Source: Mesorhizobium sp. WSM4313
GTDB taxonomy: Bacteria; Pseudomonadota; Alphaproteobacteria; Rhizobiales; Rhizobiaceae
Direction of reading: 5' to 3'
Length of the DNA: 64,000 nucleotides
NCBI RefSeq assembly: GCF_002294725.1
Contig: NZ_NSFT01000015.1
Coordinates: 62,001-126,000, forward strand
In this document: one piece after another, positions 29,143 through 37,813 of the stretch
Layout: each line of letters opens with the position of its first letter
Position numbering within the stretch: the first letter of the stretch is position 1
The notes under the pieces: model-generated
Told to the model about the DNA's origin: nothing
Databases searched by the model: none
The model's input: the letters and a program-made list of their open reading frames with translations, nothing else
Made by a program: the position numbers and the translations under genes

Positions 29143-29529
29143 CTATTCGCTCGTGCTCAGCGCCAGAAGCGGCGCGGCCGGCGCGTAGGATTCGTAGCCG
29201 TCGCCATCAGCAACGCCGAAGGTGACGATCGGATCGACCCCGTCGTCACTGAAAGCGACCGAACCATCCGCCTGCTCGCGCCAGAATTTCGCGTGCTCGA
29301 TGCCAGGCATCAGCTTGCGGCAGTTCGGGGCGACGGAAAGCAACGACAGGCCTTTCGAGACTTCGGCGCCGCGCTGGATGGCGCAGGCCGCTTCATCGCC
29401 ATTGGCGGTCAGCCGATAGGCGTTTGTCGGGATGAGTTCGGTGGCCTCGCTTTGGCCGTTGCCGCCATGCAGGAACTGAACGCCCCCGAACAACGCTACC
29501 GATGCTGCCAAGCCAACGAACAGCTTCAC
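29143..29529 (-). CDS. AprI/Inh-type metalloprotease inhibitor-like exported protein
   Basis: This 128-aa protein has a signal peptide (KLFVGLAASVALFGGVQF) and a mature domain that resembles the AprI/Inh inhibitor fold of serralysin-type proteases. Supporting sequences are YRLTANGDEAACAIQRGAEV, LLSVAPNCRKLMPGIEHAKFW and VAFSDDG. Two cysteines (in AACAI and PNCRK) would form the known disulfide of the family. The GTG at 29529 follows GGAGAGG; an upstream TTG at 29571 would break the signal peptide. No protease gene is adjacent. A perfect CtrA-like site lies about 50 bases upstream. Confidence 0.65.
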   Translation of the reverse strand: MKLFVGLAASVALFGGVQFLHGGNGQSEATELIPTNAYRLTANGDEAACAIQRGAEVSKGLSLLSVAPNCRKLMPGIEHAKFWREQADGSVAFSDDGVDPIVTFGVADGDGYESYAPAAPLLALSTSE

Positions 29530-29575
29530 CCTGCCTCTCCGCACATAACCAAGTATGCAGAATGATTCCAAAGGG

Positions 29576-29590
29576 TTAAGTGGGCGTTAA
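29576..29590 (-). promoter_or_regulatory. CtrA-like site TTAA-N7-TTAA
   Basis: On the - strand the sequence is TTAA-CGCCCAC-TTAACC, a full match to the alphaproteobacterial CtrA core TTAA-N7-TTAAC. It lies about 50 bases upstream of the inhibitor-like gene start at 29529. CtrA control of that gene is inferred. Confidence 0.5.
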
Positions 29591-29704
29591 TAAATGTGGC
29601 GACGGGTGCGGATTGGAGCAATTTCCAGGACGGCTTTCCGTCCGGAATTACACCAAAACAAAGAGGCAGGCGGTTTGCCGTTTTCGTGAGGACCGAGAAA
29701 CGCC

Positions 29705-30685
29705 TCAGGCGCGCGCCTTGACGTTGAGCGTCTCGGGCACCGGTGTCAGCGGCCGGCGGTCGGTAAACCACGACACGAGGTTGTCGACGCACAGATCGGC
29801 CATGGCGCGGCGGGTGTGGACCGACGCCGAGCCGACATGCGGCAGAAGCGAGGCGTTGGGAGCATCGAGCAGGGCCTGCGGCACGTTCGGCTCGTCGGCA
29901 AAGACGTCGAGCCCGACGGCTGCGATGGTGCCGCTCTTGAGGGCGGCAGCAAGGGCTGCCTCGTCCACCGTCGAGCCGCGGCCGATATTGACAAAGACGC
30001 CGTTCGAACCCAGCGCCGACAGGATCTCGGCATTGACCGCTTTCTCGGTGGAGGTGCCGCCCGGGGCAATACAGATCAGCGTGTCGACGGCTTCGGCAAG
30101 CCCCTTCAAAGTGGCATGATATTCGTAAGCCAGGCCTTCGACCTTGCGGCGGTTGTGATAGGCGATCGGCAGGCCGAAGGCTTCAAGGCGACGGGCGACG
30201 GCCCGGCCGATGCGGCCCATGCCGAAGATACCGACGCGGCGGCCACGCAATGTAAGCCGGCTCAGGCGATAATTGCCCTTGGTCACCCAGTCGCCGTCGC
30301 GCAGCCATTTCTCGGCGGCGTAGAGCTCGCGCACAGTGTTGATCAGAAGGCCGATGGCAGTATCGGCGACCTCCTCGGTCAAAACATCGGGCGTGTTGGT
30401 GACCATGACGCCGCGCTTGGCCGCATGACCGGCGTCGACCGAATCATAGCCGACGCCGAAACTGGCGATGATCTCAAGATTGGGCAGCGCATCGATCATC
30501 GCCGCGTCGATGCCTGCATAGGAGGCGATGCCGCGCACCGTGGCGCGGATCTCGTCCGTAACCAAAGACGGATCGGCGCGTTCGATCCGCACACACTTGA
30601 ACGCCTCGTCGATGCGGCCGAGGGCATGGTCGTTGAAATCGCCCGGCACAAGGATGGCGACCGGCAATTTTCCTTCGGCCTTCAT
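29705..30685 (-). CDS. D-2-hydroxyacid dehydrogenase (glyoxylate/hydroxypyruvate/2-ketogluconate reductase-like)
   Basis: This 326-aa NAD(P)-dependent reductase of 2-keto acids has the Rossmann motif GRRVGIFGMGRIGRAVARRL. The catalytic Arg lies in NIGRGSTVDEAAL, the Glu in ADEPNVPQAL and the His in LLPHVGSAS. It overlaps the lacI gene by four bases (ATGA) and ends a three-gene - strand set: EamA transporter, LacI, dehydrogenase. The substrate is probably a sugar-acid derived 2-keto acid or glyoxylate; the family reads do not separate these. Confidence 0.9.
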   Translation of the reverse strand: MKAEGKLPVAILVPGDFNDHALGRIDEAFKCVRIERADPSLVTDEIRATVRGIASYAGIDAAMIDALPNLEIIASFGVGYDSVDAGHAAKRGVMVTNTPDVLTEEVADTAIGLLINTVRELYAAEKWLRDGDWVTKGNYRLSRLTLRGRRVGIFGMGRIGRAVARRLEAFGLPIAYHNRRKVEGLAYEYHATLKGLAEAVDTLICIAPGGTSTEKAVNAEILSALGSNGVFVNIGRGSTVDEAALAAALKSGTIAAVGLDVFADEPNVPQALLDAPNASLLPHVGSASVHTRRAMADLCVDNLVSWFTDRRPLTPVPETLNVKARA

Positions 30686-31704
30686 GCACGCTCCACCGGC
30701 TTGCCGGTCGACTGCCGCACATGCAGTTCCGGCTTGATCAGCTCCTGCGAGGGCCGCACTGCCTGTCCGTTCAATTTGTCAAGCAGGGCGCTGGCGGCGC
30801 GGCGGCCGACCTCGCGCTGGCCGTTCCAGACCGTGGTCAGGGCCGGTGTCGCGATTGCCGCCTCCTCGAGATCGTCATAGCCGGTGACCGAGATATCGAC
30901 GCCCGGCACGAGGCCGGCGCGCGCGATGCCGTTCATCAACCCGATCGCGACCAGATCGTTCCAGCAGCAGGCAGCGGTGGGCCTGTCCTTCAGCGCCAGA
31001 AACTGTCCCGAGGCCTCGAAACCCGCCTGCTTGGTGCGCGGCCCGGGAATGCGCCAGGACGGCTTCACCTCCAGGCCGGCCGCCTCCATCGCGTTGAGAT
31101 AGCCCTGGTAGCGGTCGCGGCCGGTCGAGGTCTGGTCGGTGCCGCCGACCATGGCGATGCGCTTGTGGCCGAGCGAGATCAGATGATTGGTGGCGAGCGC
31201 CGTGCCATAGGCATCGTCGCCGCGGAACACCGGCACATCGGCGCCGGCAACGGTGCGCGCGATCAGCACTGCCGGCAGGCCGTTTTCCTCGGCCATGATG
31301 ATGTCCTCGGCCGGCGTGCCGATGGCCGGCGACATGATGACGCCGTCGGCGCCCAGCTGCAGCAGCGTGTCGATGAAGGTGCGCTGCTTTTCCAGCTGGT
31401 CGTAGTGGTTTGACAGGATGAAGGTCTGGCGGCTGCGGTCGAGCTCGCTTTCGATCGAGCGCAGTATCTCGGCGAAGAACGGGTTCATGATGTCGTGCAC
31501 GACGACGCCGACGATGCCGGAGCGCGAGGTGCGCAACGAGGCGGCGCGACGGTTGTAGATATAGCCGATGGCGCGGGCGTGCTCCTTGATGCGCTCGCGC
31601 GTCGTTCCGGCGACCAGCGGGCTGTCGCGCAGCGCCAGCGACACCGTTGCCGTGGACACGCCGAGCGCATCCGCGATCGTCGAAAGCTTGATCTTCTGTG
31701 CCAG
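30682..31704 (-). CDS. LacI-family transcriptional regulator (probable CTG start)
   Basis: This is a sugar-type repressor of 340 aa with an N-terminal helix-turn-helix and a periplasmic-binding-like effector domain. The first conventional start (GTG at 31659) would cut the HTH after its first helix. The frame continues 15 codons upstream to a CTG at 31704, reading LAQKIKLSTIADALG, which restores the complete HTH up to STATVSLALR. No ATG, GTG or TTG exists in the open frame before it, and AGGG lies just upstream. Hinge sequence YNRRAASLRTSRSGIVGVVV follows. It overlaps and probably controls the dehydrogenase gene. Confidence 0.88.
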   Translation of the reverse strand: MAQKIKLSTIADALGVSTATVSLALRDSPLVAGTTRERIKEHARAIGYIYNRRAASLRTSRSGIVGVVVHDIMNPFFAEILRSIESELDRSRQTFILSNHYDQLEKQRTFIDTLLQLGADGVIMSPAIGTPAEDIIMAEENGLPAVLIARTVAGADVPVFRGDDAYGTALATNHLISLGHKRIAMVGGTDQTSTGRDRYQGYLNAMEAAGLEVKPSWRIPGPRTKQAGFEASGQFLALKDRPTAACCWNDLVAIGLMNGIARAGLVPGVDISVTGYDDLEEAAIATPALTTVWNGQREVGRRAASALLDKLNGQAVRPSQELIKPELHVRQSTGKPVERA

Positions 31705-31770
31705 TGCCCTTCGCTCCCCAGGGTCTTTAAATTTTTTAAAACGGCCTTATGCCACCGGATTCGGCGCAAA

Positions 31771-32712
31771 TCAAAGTTTTTTCGCCAGCGCCTCGGCCTC
31801 GGTGTCGAGCGAGGCGGAGTTGCGGACGCGAAGCCGGTGCTCGCGATGGATGATGTAGAGCCCGCTGGCAACGATGATGGCGGCGCCGAGCAGCGTCCAG
31901 CGGTCGGGGAACTGGTGGAAGATCAGCCAGCCGGAAATGATCATCCACACCATCTGCGAATAGGGATAGGGCGCGAGCTGGGTCGTGGTCGCCAGACGAT
32001 AGGCCCGGACCAGCAAATAGTGGCCGCCGGCGCCGAAGACGCCGAGCATCAACAGGATGACCCAGTGCCAGCCATCCTGCGGCAATGACAGCGAGAAAGG
32101 CAGCAGCGGCAGGAGCAGCACGGCGGGTGCCAGCGCCGAAAAGAGGATCAGGCTCTCCGAGGTCTCCGTCGACGACATGCGCCGCGTCATGATCACGTAA
32201 AAACTGTTCGACAGCATCGAGCCAAGCGCGAAGAGATGACCGATGCCGAACACGCCGACGCCAGGCCTGGTGATGATGAGCACGCCGACGAAGCCGGTGA
32301 GAATCGCCAGCCAGCGCCGCCAGCCGGCCCATTCGCCGAGCAGCGGGCCGGCAAGCGCGGTGATGACCATCGGGCCGAAGAAATAGATCGACGTTGTCTC
32401 GGCCAACTGCAGCGTGCGCAGCGCCAGGATATTGAACATGGTCGAGCCGAACAAAAGGACGCCGCGCAAGAGGTGCGCCGGCAGGTTGTTGGCGCGGAAG
32501 CGAACCGGCTCGCGCCAGCCGCGCAGGAAGATGCCGACCAGCAGGACATGCACGGTGAAGCGGGCCCAGGCGACGATCAGCGCCGAGACGCCGGCCAGCA
32601 CCAGATATTTGCTGGAGGTGTCGAGAAAGGTGAAGCAGACATAGACGCACAGCATCAGAAGCATCGCCGCGGGCGGCGTCGCGCTGTCGTCATTGTTTCT
32701 GGGAGCGCTCAA
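31771..32712 (-). CDS. EamA/DMT-family inner-membrane transporter
   Basis: This protein of about 313 aa has ten membrane helices of the drug/metabolite transporter superfamily, arranged as two EamA repeats. Helices start at MLLMLCVYVCFTFLDTSS, and HLLRGVLLFGSTMFN and GGHYLLVRAYRLA are family-like. The start is uncertain. A TTG at 32712 gives SAPRNNDDSATPP before helix 1, a TTG at 32793 gives 27 more residues, and the ATG at 32664 is the shortest. The C-terminus is rich in Glu/Ala. It is the first gene of a - strand set with lacI and the dehydrogenase. The substrate is unknown. Confidence 0.8.
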   Translation of the reverse strand: MSAPRNNDDSATPPAAMLLMLCVYVCFTFLDTSSKYLVLAGVSALIVAWARFTVHVLLVGIFLRGWREPVRFRANNLPAHLLRGVLLFGSTMFNILALRTLQLAETTSIYFFGPMVITALAGPLLGEWAGWRRWLAILTGFVGVLIITRPGVGVFGIGHLFALGSMLSNSFYVIMTRRMSSTETSESLILFSALAPAVLLLPLLPFSLSLPQDGWHWVILLMLGVFGAGGHYLLVRAYRLATTTQLAPYPYSQMVWMIISGWLIFHQFPDRWTLLGAAIIVASGLYIIHREHRLRVRNSASLDTEAEALAKKL

Positions 32713-32851
32713 GGTCGGGCCGAAGGAAGATAGACGGTACCCTTCTGAGGCAATCGGCCCTTGCCAGCAAGCCAAAAGCGACTGGCCCAACAAGCGCTTC
32801 GGACAGGCTTAGAGCGCATTGTTGCTTGGCGATGGCCTGAGTGCACCTCGC

Positions 32852-33031
32852 GGTCGTCATTCTATGGCGGAGCAAGGAGCGAAGCGGACGCGGAGACCCG
32901 AGGATCCATTCCGTGACTGCGACGTGTTGCGACGGTGCAGAATTCTGCTCCGCAGCACCCTACGATCAAAATCACGGAATGGATCCTCGGGTCTCCGCGT
33001 CCGCTTCGCTCCCGCTCCGCCCGTGGATGAC
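32852..33031. repeat. Long fold-back repeat (GGAGCAAGGAGCGAAGCG type), copy 1
   Basis: This element of about 180 bases has a left arm, GTCGTCATTCTATGGCGGAG through GAGACCCGAGGATCCATTCC, and the right arm as its reverse complement, ending in CCGCCCGTGGATGACGA. The centre holds GAATTCTGCTCCGC. A second copy lies at 41513-41698. It fills the gap between the EamA gene and the DUF2000 gene; no gene is seen here. Confidence 0.85.
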
Positions 33032-33078
33032 GAAGCTGGTGAGTTCGCTGCCAATCTCGACGGTTCAGATGGCATAAT

Positions 33079-33489
33079 TCATCCATGCATGCGCGCGCCC
33101 TTAGTGATCTTGTCGACGAGCTTTTTCTCGCCGCGCATGGCGATGCCGACGACCTTGGCGTCGTCCGGGGCGAATTCGGCGAAGACGGCGCGGTTGGCGA
33201 CGTCGTGCCCGGTCGAAAACATCTCCTCGACATAGGCGGATGTCGTCACGCCGCGTTCCAATGCCCGGCGGTGAATCGTACCCAGCGTCGCCGCATCGGC
33301 CGACAAGACAATGACCGGCTGGATCGACATCGGGTTGTAGAGGTTGCCGGCACGATCACGGTAAGCCTCGCCGATGATTTCGGGGAACTGCGCAACGATG
33401 CCGCTGGTCAGGAACGCGGTGACGTTGAGCTTCTGCCACACCGGCAGGTCCTCTCTGAGAACAATTGCAATTTTCGTGTCGAACACCAA
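33079..33489 (-). CDS. DUF2000 family protein
   Basis: This 136-aa protein of unknown function begins FDTKIAIVLREDLPVWQKLN, then PMSIQPVIVLSAD and HRRALERGVTTSAYVEEMF; this is the DUF2000 family as I know it. The frame stays open another 160 codons upstream, but that part is arginine-rich and antisense to the AraC gene, so it is not coding. The TTG at 33489, or the adjacent GTG at 33486, with GGAG upstream is the most likely start. It is divergent from an araC-type regulator 41 bases away, which probably controls it. Confidence 0.8.
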   Translation of the reverse strand: MVFDTKIAIVLREDLPVWQKLNVTAFLTSGIVAQFPEIIGEAYRDRAGNLYNPMSIQPVIVLSADAATLGTIHRRALERGVTTSAYVEEMFSTGHDVANRAVFAEFAPDDAKVVGIAMRGEKKLVDKITKGARMHG

Positions 33490-33530
33490 GATTGAGACTC
33501 CGAGACGGCCCGTGACGGGCGGGACAGGCG

Positions 33531-34391
33531 ATGGCGCAGGCTCTAAGCGAAGAAGCGAAGGAAGGTCTTGAACGTTCGTGCGCGGATGCGGCCAACGGCG
33601 ATCGCATCGTTTCGGCTCCGGGCGGCTCGGGTCTCGAACGCATCGAGGCGCGCTTCCATGGCAACGCCTTCGAGCTGCACCGGCACGACACCTACGCGAT
33701 CGGCGTGACCTTGCATGGCGTGCAGCGCTTCCATTATCGCGGCGCGCTGCAACACAGCCTGCCCGGCCAGGCGATCGTGCTGCATCCAGACGAATTGCAC
33801 GATGGCGGCGCCGGCACGGAAGACGGCCTGCGCTACAGGATCCTGTATCTGGAGCCGTCCCTGCTGCTCGACTGCCTCGATGGCGAGCCGCTGCCTTTCG
33901 TCCGCGACGCCGTGGTCGACGATCCATGCTTGCGCGACACGTTGTTGTCGGCGCTGGCACCGCTGGACGAGGCACTCGGCGACCTGTTCGTGGCAGATTT
34001 CGTTGCGCAGCTGGCGCAACACCTCAAACGCCATGCCGGGCAGCCGGCAAAGTCAACGGGCAAGACCGCATGGCGCGCCGCCGCGCTTGCCCGCGACTAT
34101 CTCGAGGAGAATGCCGAGCGACCGGTGCGCTCCGATGAGCTGGAGGCCGTCACCGGCCTCGACCGCTACGCGCTGTCGCGCCATTTTCGCGCCACCTATT
34201 CGACCAGCCCGCATCGCTTCCTGCTGATGCGCCGGCTGCAAAAGGCGCGGCGCATGATCGCCGAGGGCGAGTCGCTCGCGGAAATCGCCGCCGGCGCCGG
34301 CTTCAGCGACCAGAGCCATTTCAACCGGCATTTCAAGAAGGCGTTCGGCATGACGCCGGGGCGCTGGGCAGCGCTGGTGCGCGACGCGTAA
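33531..34391 (+). CDS. AraC-family transcriptional regulator
   Basis: This 286-aa regulator has an N-terminal cupin ligand-binding domain (ELHRHDTYAIGVTLHGVQRF) and a C-terminal double HTH. The C-terminal signature EIAAGAGFSDQSHFNRHFKK and TPGRWAALV is textbook AraC/XylS. It lies 41 bases from the divergent DUF2000 gene, its likely target. The stop lies against the first unit of a hairpin cluster. The ligand is unknown. Confidence 0.92.
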   Translation: MAQALSEEAKEGLERSCADAANGDRIVSAPGGSGLERIEARFHGNAFELHRHDTYAIGVTLHGVQRFHYRGALQHSLPGQAIVLHPDELHDGGAGTEDGLRYRILYLEPSLLLDCLDGEPLPFVRDAVVDDPCLRDTLLSALAPLDEALGDLFVADFVAQLAQHLKRHAGQPAKSTGKTAWRAAALARDYLEENAERPVRSDELEAVTGLDRYALSRHFRATYSTSPHRFLLMRRLQKARRMIAEGESLAEIAAGAGFSDQSHFNRHFKKAFGMTPGRWAALVRDA

Positions 34392-34584
34392 GCGCGACGC
34401 GCAGCGTCGTCGCTCAGGCGCGATGCGCAGCATCGTCGCCTTTTCCGCTAAGCCGCCGATACTTGGGTGAAGCGACGACGCTTACGCGTCGCGCTTGCAA
34501 TGCTAAGCCGGTGCGTGGAGCGACGATGCTACGCATCGCGCTTCGAACGTCTCGCGGTGAGCGATGACGCTCACGCGTCACGCT
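34391..34584. repeat. Five-unit REP-like hairpin cluster
   Basis: Five copies of a 24-25 base palindrome lie at 34391-34414, 34417-34440, 34471-34495, 34519-34543 and 34560-34584; the first two are inverted relative to the last three. Each folds as AGCG-A-CGAYGC against GCRTCG-CGCT, with the single A unpaired. Stem pairs change together (CGACGC, CGATGC, TGACGC). The last unit overlaps the final codons and stop of the marR gene, and the first abuts the araC stop. The design is like REP elements. Confidence 0.85.
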
Positions 34585-35051
34585 TCATCCAACTCCGCGT
34601 CATCGTCGATCAGCACCAGATCTTCGTTCGACAGATTCGCCTCGATGCGGGCGAGCAGCTTGAACAGCGCCTTCTGGTCCTTCTTGTCGAGGCCTCTCAG
34701 CGCCTGCTTCTCGGTCTTCTTGACCGACTTCTCGATGGCGCGGATGGTTTCACGGCCGGACTCGGTGAGGAAGATATGGGCCTGGCGGGCATCGGCGTTG
34801 GAGGCGCGCTTTTCCAGGAAACCCTGCGCCTGCAGCCGGTTGATGGTCTTGGTGATGGTCGGCGGGCGCACGCCGAGCCGACCGGCGAGGTTGCCGGGGG
34901 TCTGGCCGTCCTCGCGGTCGAGCGCCAGCATGATCTGGTCCTGGCCGGCATAGAAGCCGTGCGCCAGAAGCCGCGCGGCGAGCGCTGTACGCGCCAGCCT
35001 TGCCGCCGAATGCAGCCGGCTCATTGTCGCTGTCTTGTCCGCCTTGGCCAT
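34578..35051 (-). CDS. MarR-family transcriptional regulator
   Basis: This 157-aa winged-helix regulator shows the core GQTPGNLAGRLGVRPPTITKT (first 20 residues suffice), followed by INRLQAQGFLEKR and the wing SNADARQAHIFLTESG. A basic C-terminal helix region (KSVKKTEKQALRGLDKKDQK) precedes an acidic tail (DLVLIDDDAELDEA). The ATG at 35051 has GAGGGAA upstream, while the frame runs 100 codons further through non-coding sequence. Its last codons lie inside a REP-like hairpin unit. It is divergent from the CobW gene with a 372-base gap. The effector is unknown. Confidence 0.88.
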   Translation of the reverse strand: MAKADKTATMSRLHSAARLARTALAARLLAHGFYAGQDQIMLALDREDGQTPGNLAGRLGVRPPTITKTINRLQAQGFLEKRASNADARQAHIFLTESGRETIRAIEKSVKKTEKQALRGLDKKDQKALFKLLARIEANLSNEDLVLIDDDAELDEA

Positions 35052-35423
35052 GGTCGTTCCCTCTTCGGCCGAACCGGCGCGGACAAGCATAGAGGCTGTC
35101 CGACGGCTGGCAAATGACGATTTAAAGAGTCCGGCTTGCGGAACGCTTTGCCGGCAAGCATTGCGGTGCCCGCGCAGGTGATGCCAGATGTTTATTTCAG
35201 TTAGATGACAAACGACTTTTGCACCGGCGAGATTCACAGCGGACGCTGATGAAGGCGCTTGGGCGCCCGAGCAGTTCCTGCGTCTGGCCTGCCTCGGCCG
35301 CCGCCGATCCGTGTGTGGCGCCGCTCCGCTTGGAGGGCCGGCCTGGCCCATCGGTTTGGCGCGTGCAAAAGCGCGACACCCATCCTATATCAGGCCGACA
35401 ATCCAGGATTTTCGAGGCTACCC
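35052..35423. other. Divergent regulatory gap between marR and cobW
   Basis: No gene is supported in this 372-base gap. An AT-rich patch near 35188-35215 (TTTATTTCAGTTAGATGACA) stands out and may hold a promoter for the CobW gene. I did not find a clear Zur-type palindrome by eye. Confidence 0.4.
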
Positions 35424-36455
35424 ATGAGCGACGCACAGACGCAAATCCCCGTAACCGTTCTCACCGGCTATCTCGGCGCGGGCAAGACGACGCTGCTCAA
35501 CCGCATCCTGTCGGACAGCCACGGCAAGCGTTACGCCGTCATCGTCAACGAGTTCGGCGAGATCGGCATCGACAACGACCTGATCGTCGAATCCGACGAG
35601 GAAATCTACGAGATGAACAATGGCTGTGTCTGCTGCACGGTGCGCGGCGACCTGATCCGCGTCGTCGAAGGCCTGATGAAACGCCCGGGCCGCTTCGATG
35701 CCATCGTCGTCGAGACCACGGGCCTCGCCGACCCGGTGCCGGTGGCGCAGACCTTCTTCATGGACGACGACGTGCGCACCAAGACCAAGCTCGACGCGGT
35801 TGTGGCGCTGGTCGACGCCAAGCACCTGCCGCTGCGCCTGAAGGATTCCAAGGAAGCCGAGGACCAGATCGCGTTCGCCGACGTGGTGGTGCTGAACAAG
35901 ACCGACCTCGTCACGCCCGATGAGCTTGAAAAGGTCGAAGCGACGATCCGCGCCATCAACCCGGCGGCAAAAATCCATCGCACCCATCGTTCCGGCGTGG
36001 CGCTTGACGAAGTGCTCGACCGCGGCGCCTTCGACCTGTCGCGGGCGCTGGAGAACGATCCGCATTTCCTCGACGCGCATGATCACGACCATGACCATCA
36101 TCATGATCATGACGGTCATGATCATCACCATCACGACCATGCTTCCGACATCCATGACGTGACGGTGAAGTCGGTGTCGCTGCGCGGCGGCGAGATGGAC
36201 CCCAAGAAATTCTTTCCCTGGATCGAGAAGGTGACCCAGATGGAAGGGCCGAACATCCTGCGGCTGAAGGGCATCATCGCGCTGAAGGGCGACGAGGACC
36301 GCTATGTGCTGCAGGGCGTGCACATGATCCTCGAAGGCGACCACCAGCGCGCCTGGAAGGATGGCGAAAAACACGAAAGCCGGCTGGTCTTCATCGGCCG
36401 CGATCTCGACGCCGAGCGGCTCAGGAAGAGTTTTGAGGCCTGCCAGGCGGCTTGA
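35424..36455 (+). CDS. CobW/COG0523 metal-chaperone GTPase with His-rich loop
   Basis: This 343-aa P-loop GTPase of the G3E family is related to zinc chaperones and CobW. Walker A (GYLGAGKTT) is at 15-23, the metal-binding GCVCC at 67-71, and the GTP-specificity NKTD motif lies near 158-161. A histidine-aspartate-rich loop of about 26 residues (around 218-243, with 14 or so His) lies between GTPase and C-terminal domains; it should bind zinc or another divalent metal. The ATG at 35424 gives the natural N-terminus. The next gene is a WD40 protein, perhaps a functional partner. Confidence 0.92.
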   Translation: MSDAQTQIPVTVLTGYLGAGKTTLLNRILSDSHGKRYAVIVNEFGEIGIDNDLIVESDEEIYEMNNGCVCCTVRGDLIRVVEGLMKRPGRFDAIVVETTGLADPVPVAQTFFMDDDVRTKTKLDAVVALVDAKHLPLRLKDSKEAEDQIAFADVVVLNKTDLVTPDELEKVEATIRAINPAAKIHRTHRSGVALDEVLDRGAFDLSRALENDPHFLDAHDHDHDHHHDHDGHDHHHHDHASDIHDVTVKSVSLRGGEMDPKKFFPWIEKVTQMEGPNILRLKGIIALKGDEDRYVLQGVHMILEGDHQRAWKDGEKHESRLVFIGRDLDAERLRKSFEACQAA

Positions 36456-36470
36456 TTTCCGCGCCTTCTT

Positions 36471-36613
36471 CCTTCTCCCCTTGTCGGAGAAGGTGAATCG
36501 GCGCGCAGCGCTGAGACGGTTGGGGGTGTTCCAGCGGAGTGAGACGCTGGCTTTCCCTGGAGCACCCCTCATCCGGCCGCTTCGCGGCCACCTTCTCCCA
36601 CAAGGGGGGGAAG
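36471..36613. repeat. Rhizobial palindromic intergenic element (CCTTCTCCCCTTGTGGGAGAAGG type), copy 2
   Basis: This copy starts CCTTCTCCCCTTGTCGGAGA at 36471, contains GAGCACCCCTCATCC in its right arm, and ends CCCACAAGGGGGGGAAGG. It matches the copy at 26821 in the outer arms and diverges in the centre. It lies between the cobW and WD40 genes, a few bases after the cobW stop. Confidence 0.85.
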
Positions 36614-36721
36614 GGAAAGTCGCAATGCCGGCGCCCTTCCTTACCGCAATCCGAAGCGGGTTGAGGCCCTTAGCCCAACCGCTTATGGGAAGGGCAGGAA
36701 TCTCAAATGGATTAAGTCCTC

Positions 36722-37693
36722 ATGCCCACAGTCGCCCCGCTTGATCTCGAAGGCCATTGCGTTGCCGCCGTCTTCTTGAACGACGTGCCGCATTTCGCGC
36801 TCGCCGACGGCGCGATCCACCGGCTCGATAATGGGCACAAGACGGTTCAGGCCAATGACGGCCTGCTCGCCGCCTTCCATGACGCGGCGAACGACCGGCT
36901 GATCACCGGCGGCGAGGATGGCAAGGTGTTTGCCGTGAAGGCCGGCGGCGAGGTGAGCGAGCTGGCCAGCGCCGGCAAAAAGTGGATCACCAGCGTCACT
37001 GCCGGACCGCAGGGCGCGATCGCCTATGCTTCGGGCAAGACGGCCTTCGTGCGTTTCGCCGACGGCAAGATCAAGGAATTTAGCCATCCGCGCTCGGTGG
37101 AGGGGCTGGCCTTCTCGCCCAAGGGCATGCGTTTCGGCGTCGCCCGCTACAATGGCGCGACGCTGCATTTCCCGGCGGCCGAGGGCAAGCCGGTGGAGCT
37201 CGAATGGGCAGGCGCCCATACCGGCATCACCTTTTCACCGGACGGCGCCTTCCTCGTCACCACCATGCAGGAGAACGCGCTGCATGGCTGGAAGCTTGCC
37301 GACGGCAAGCAAATGCGCATGAGCGGCTATCCCGGCAAGGTGAAGAGCCTGTCCTGGAGCGTGAAGGGCAAGTGGCTGGCGAGCTCCGGCGCGCCGGCAG
37401 CGATCGTGTGGCCGTTCGCCAGCAAAGACGGGCCGATGGGCAAGGCGCCGCTGGAGCTCGGCACGCGCGGCAATACCATGGTGACCTGCGTCGCTTGCCA
37501 TCCGAGCCAGGATGTCGTGGCCATCGGCTATGAGGACGGCATGGTGATCGCGGCGCGCTTCGCCGACGCCAAGGAAGTGCTGCTGCGCCGCCCCGGCAAG
37601 GGCGCCATCACGTCGATGATGTGGGACAAGGAAGAACGCCGCGTCGTGTTTGGCAGCGCCGCCGGCGATTGCGGCGTGATCGATATCACCGCG

Positions 37694-37696
<3 letters not shown>
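36722..37696 (+). CDS. WD40-repeat beta-propeller protein next to CobW
   Basis: This 324-aa protein has about six or seven short WD40-like blades (for example EGLAFSPKGMRFGVARYNG, GITFSPDGAFLVTTMQENAL, CVACHPSQDVVAIGYEDG) and no signal peptide. It is likely a cytoplasmic scaffold. It follows the CobW gene across a palindromic element, and I recall this pairing in Rhizobiales, which suggests a shared metal-homeostasis role; that link is not verified here. There is no strong ribosome site before the ATG at 36722. Its TAG stop is the first unit of a heptamer array. Confidence 0.82.
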
Positions 37697-37800
<104 letters not shown>

Positions 37801-37813
37801 CTGAGGGGACTTC

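Noticed and set aside
33490..33975. N-terminal extension of the DUF2000 gene
   Set aside because: The extra 160 codons are Arg-rich and antisense to araC; the family N-terminus begins at about 33489.
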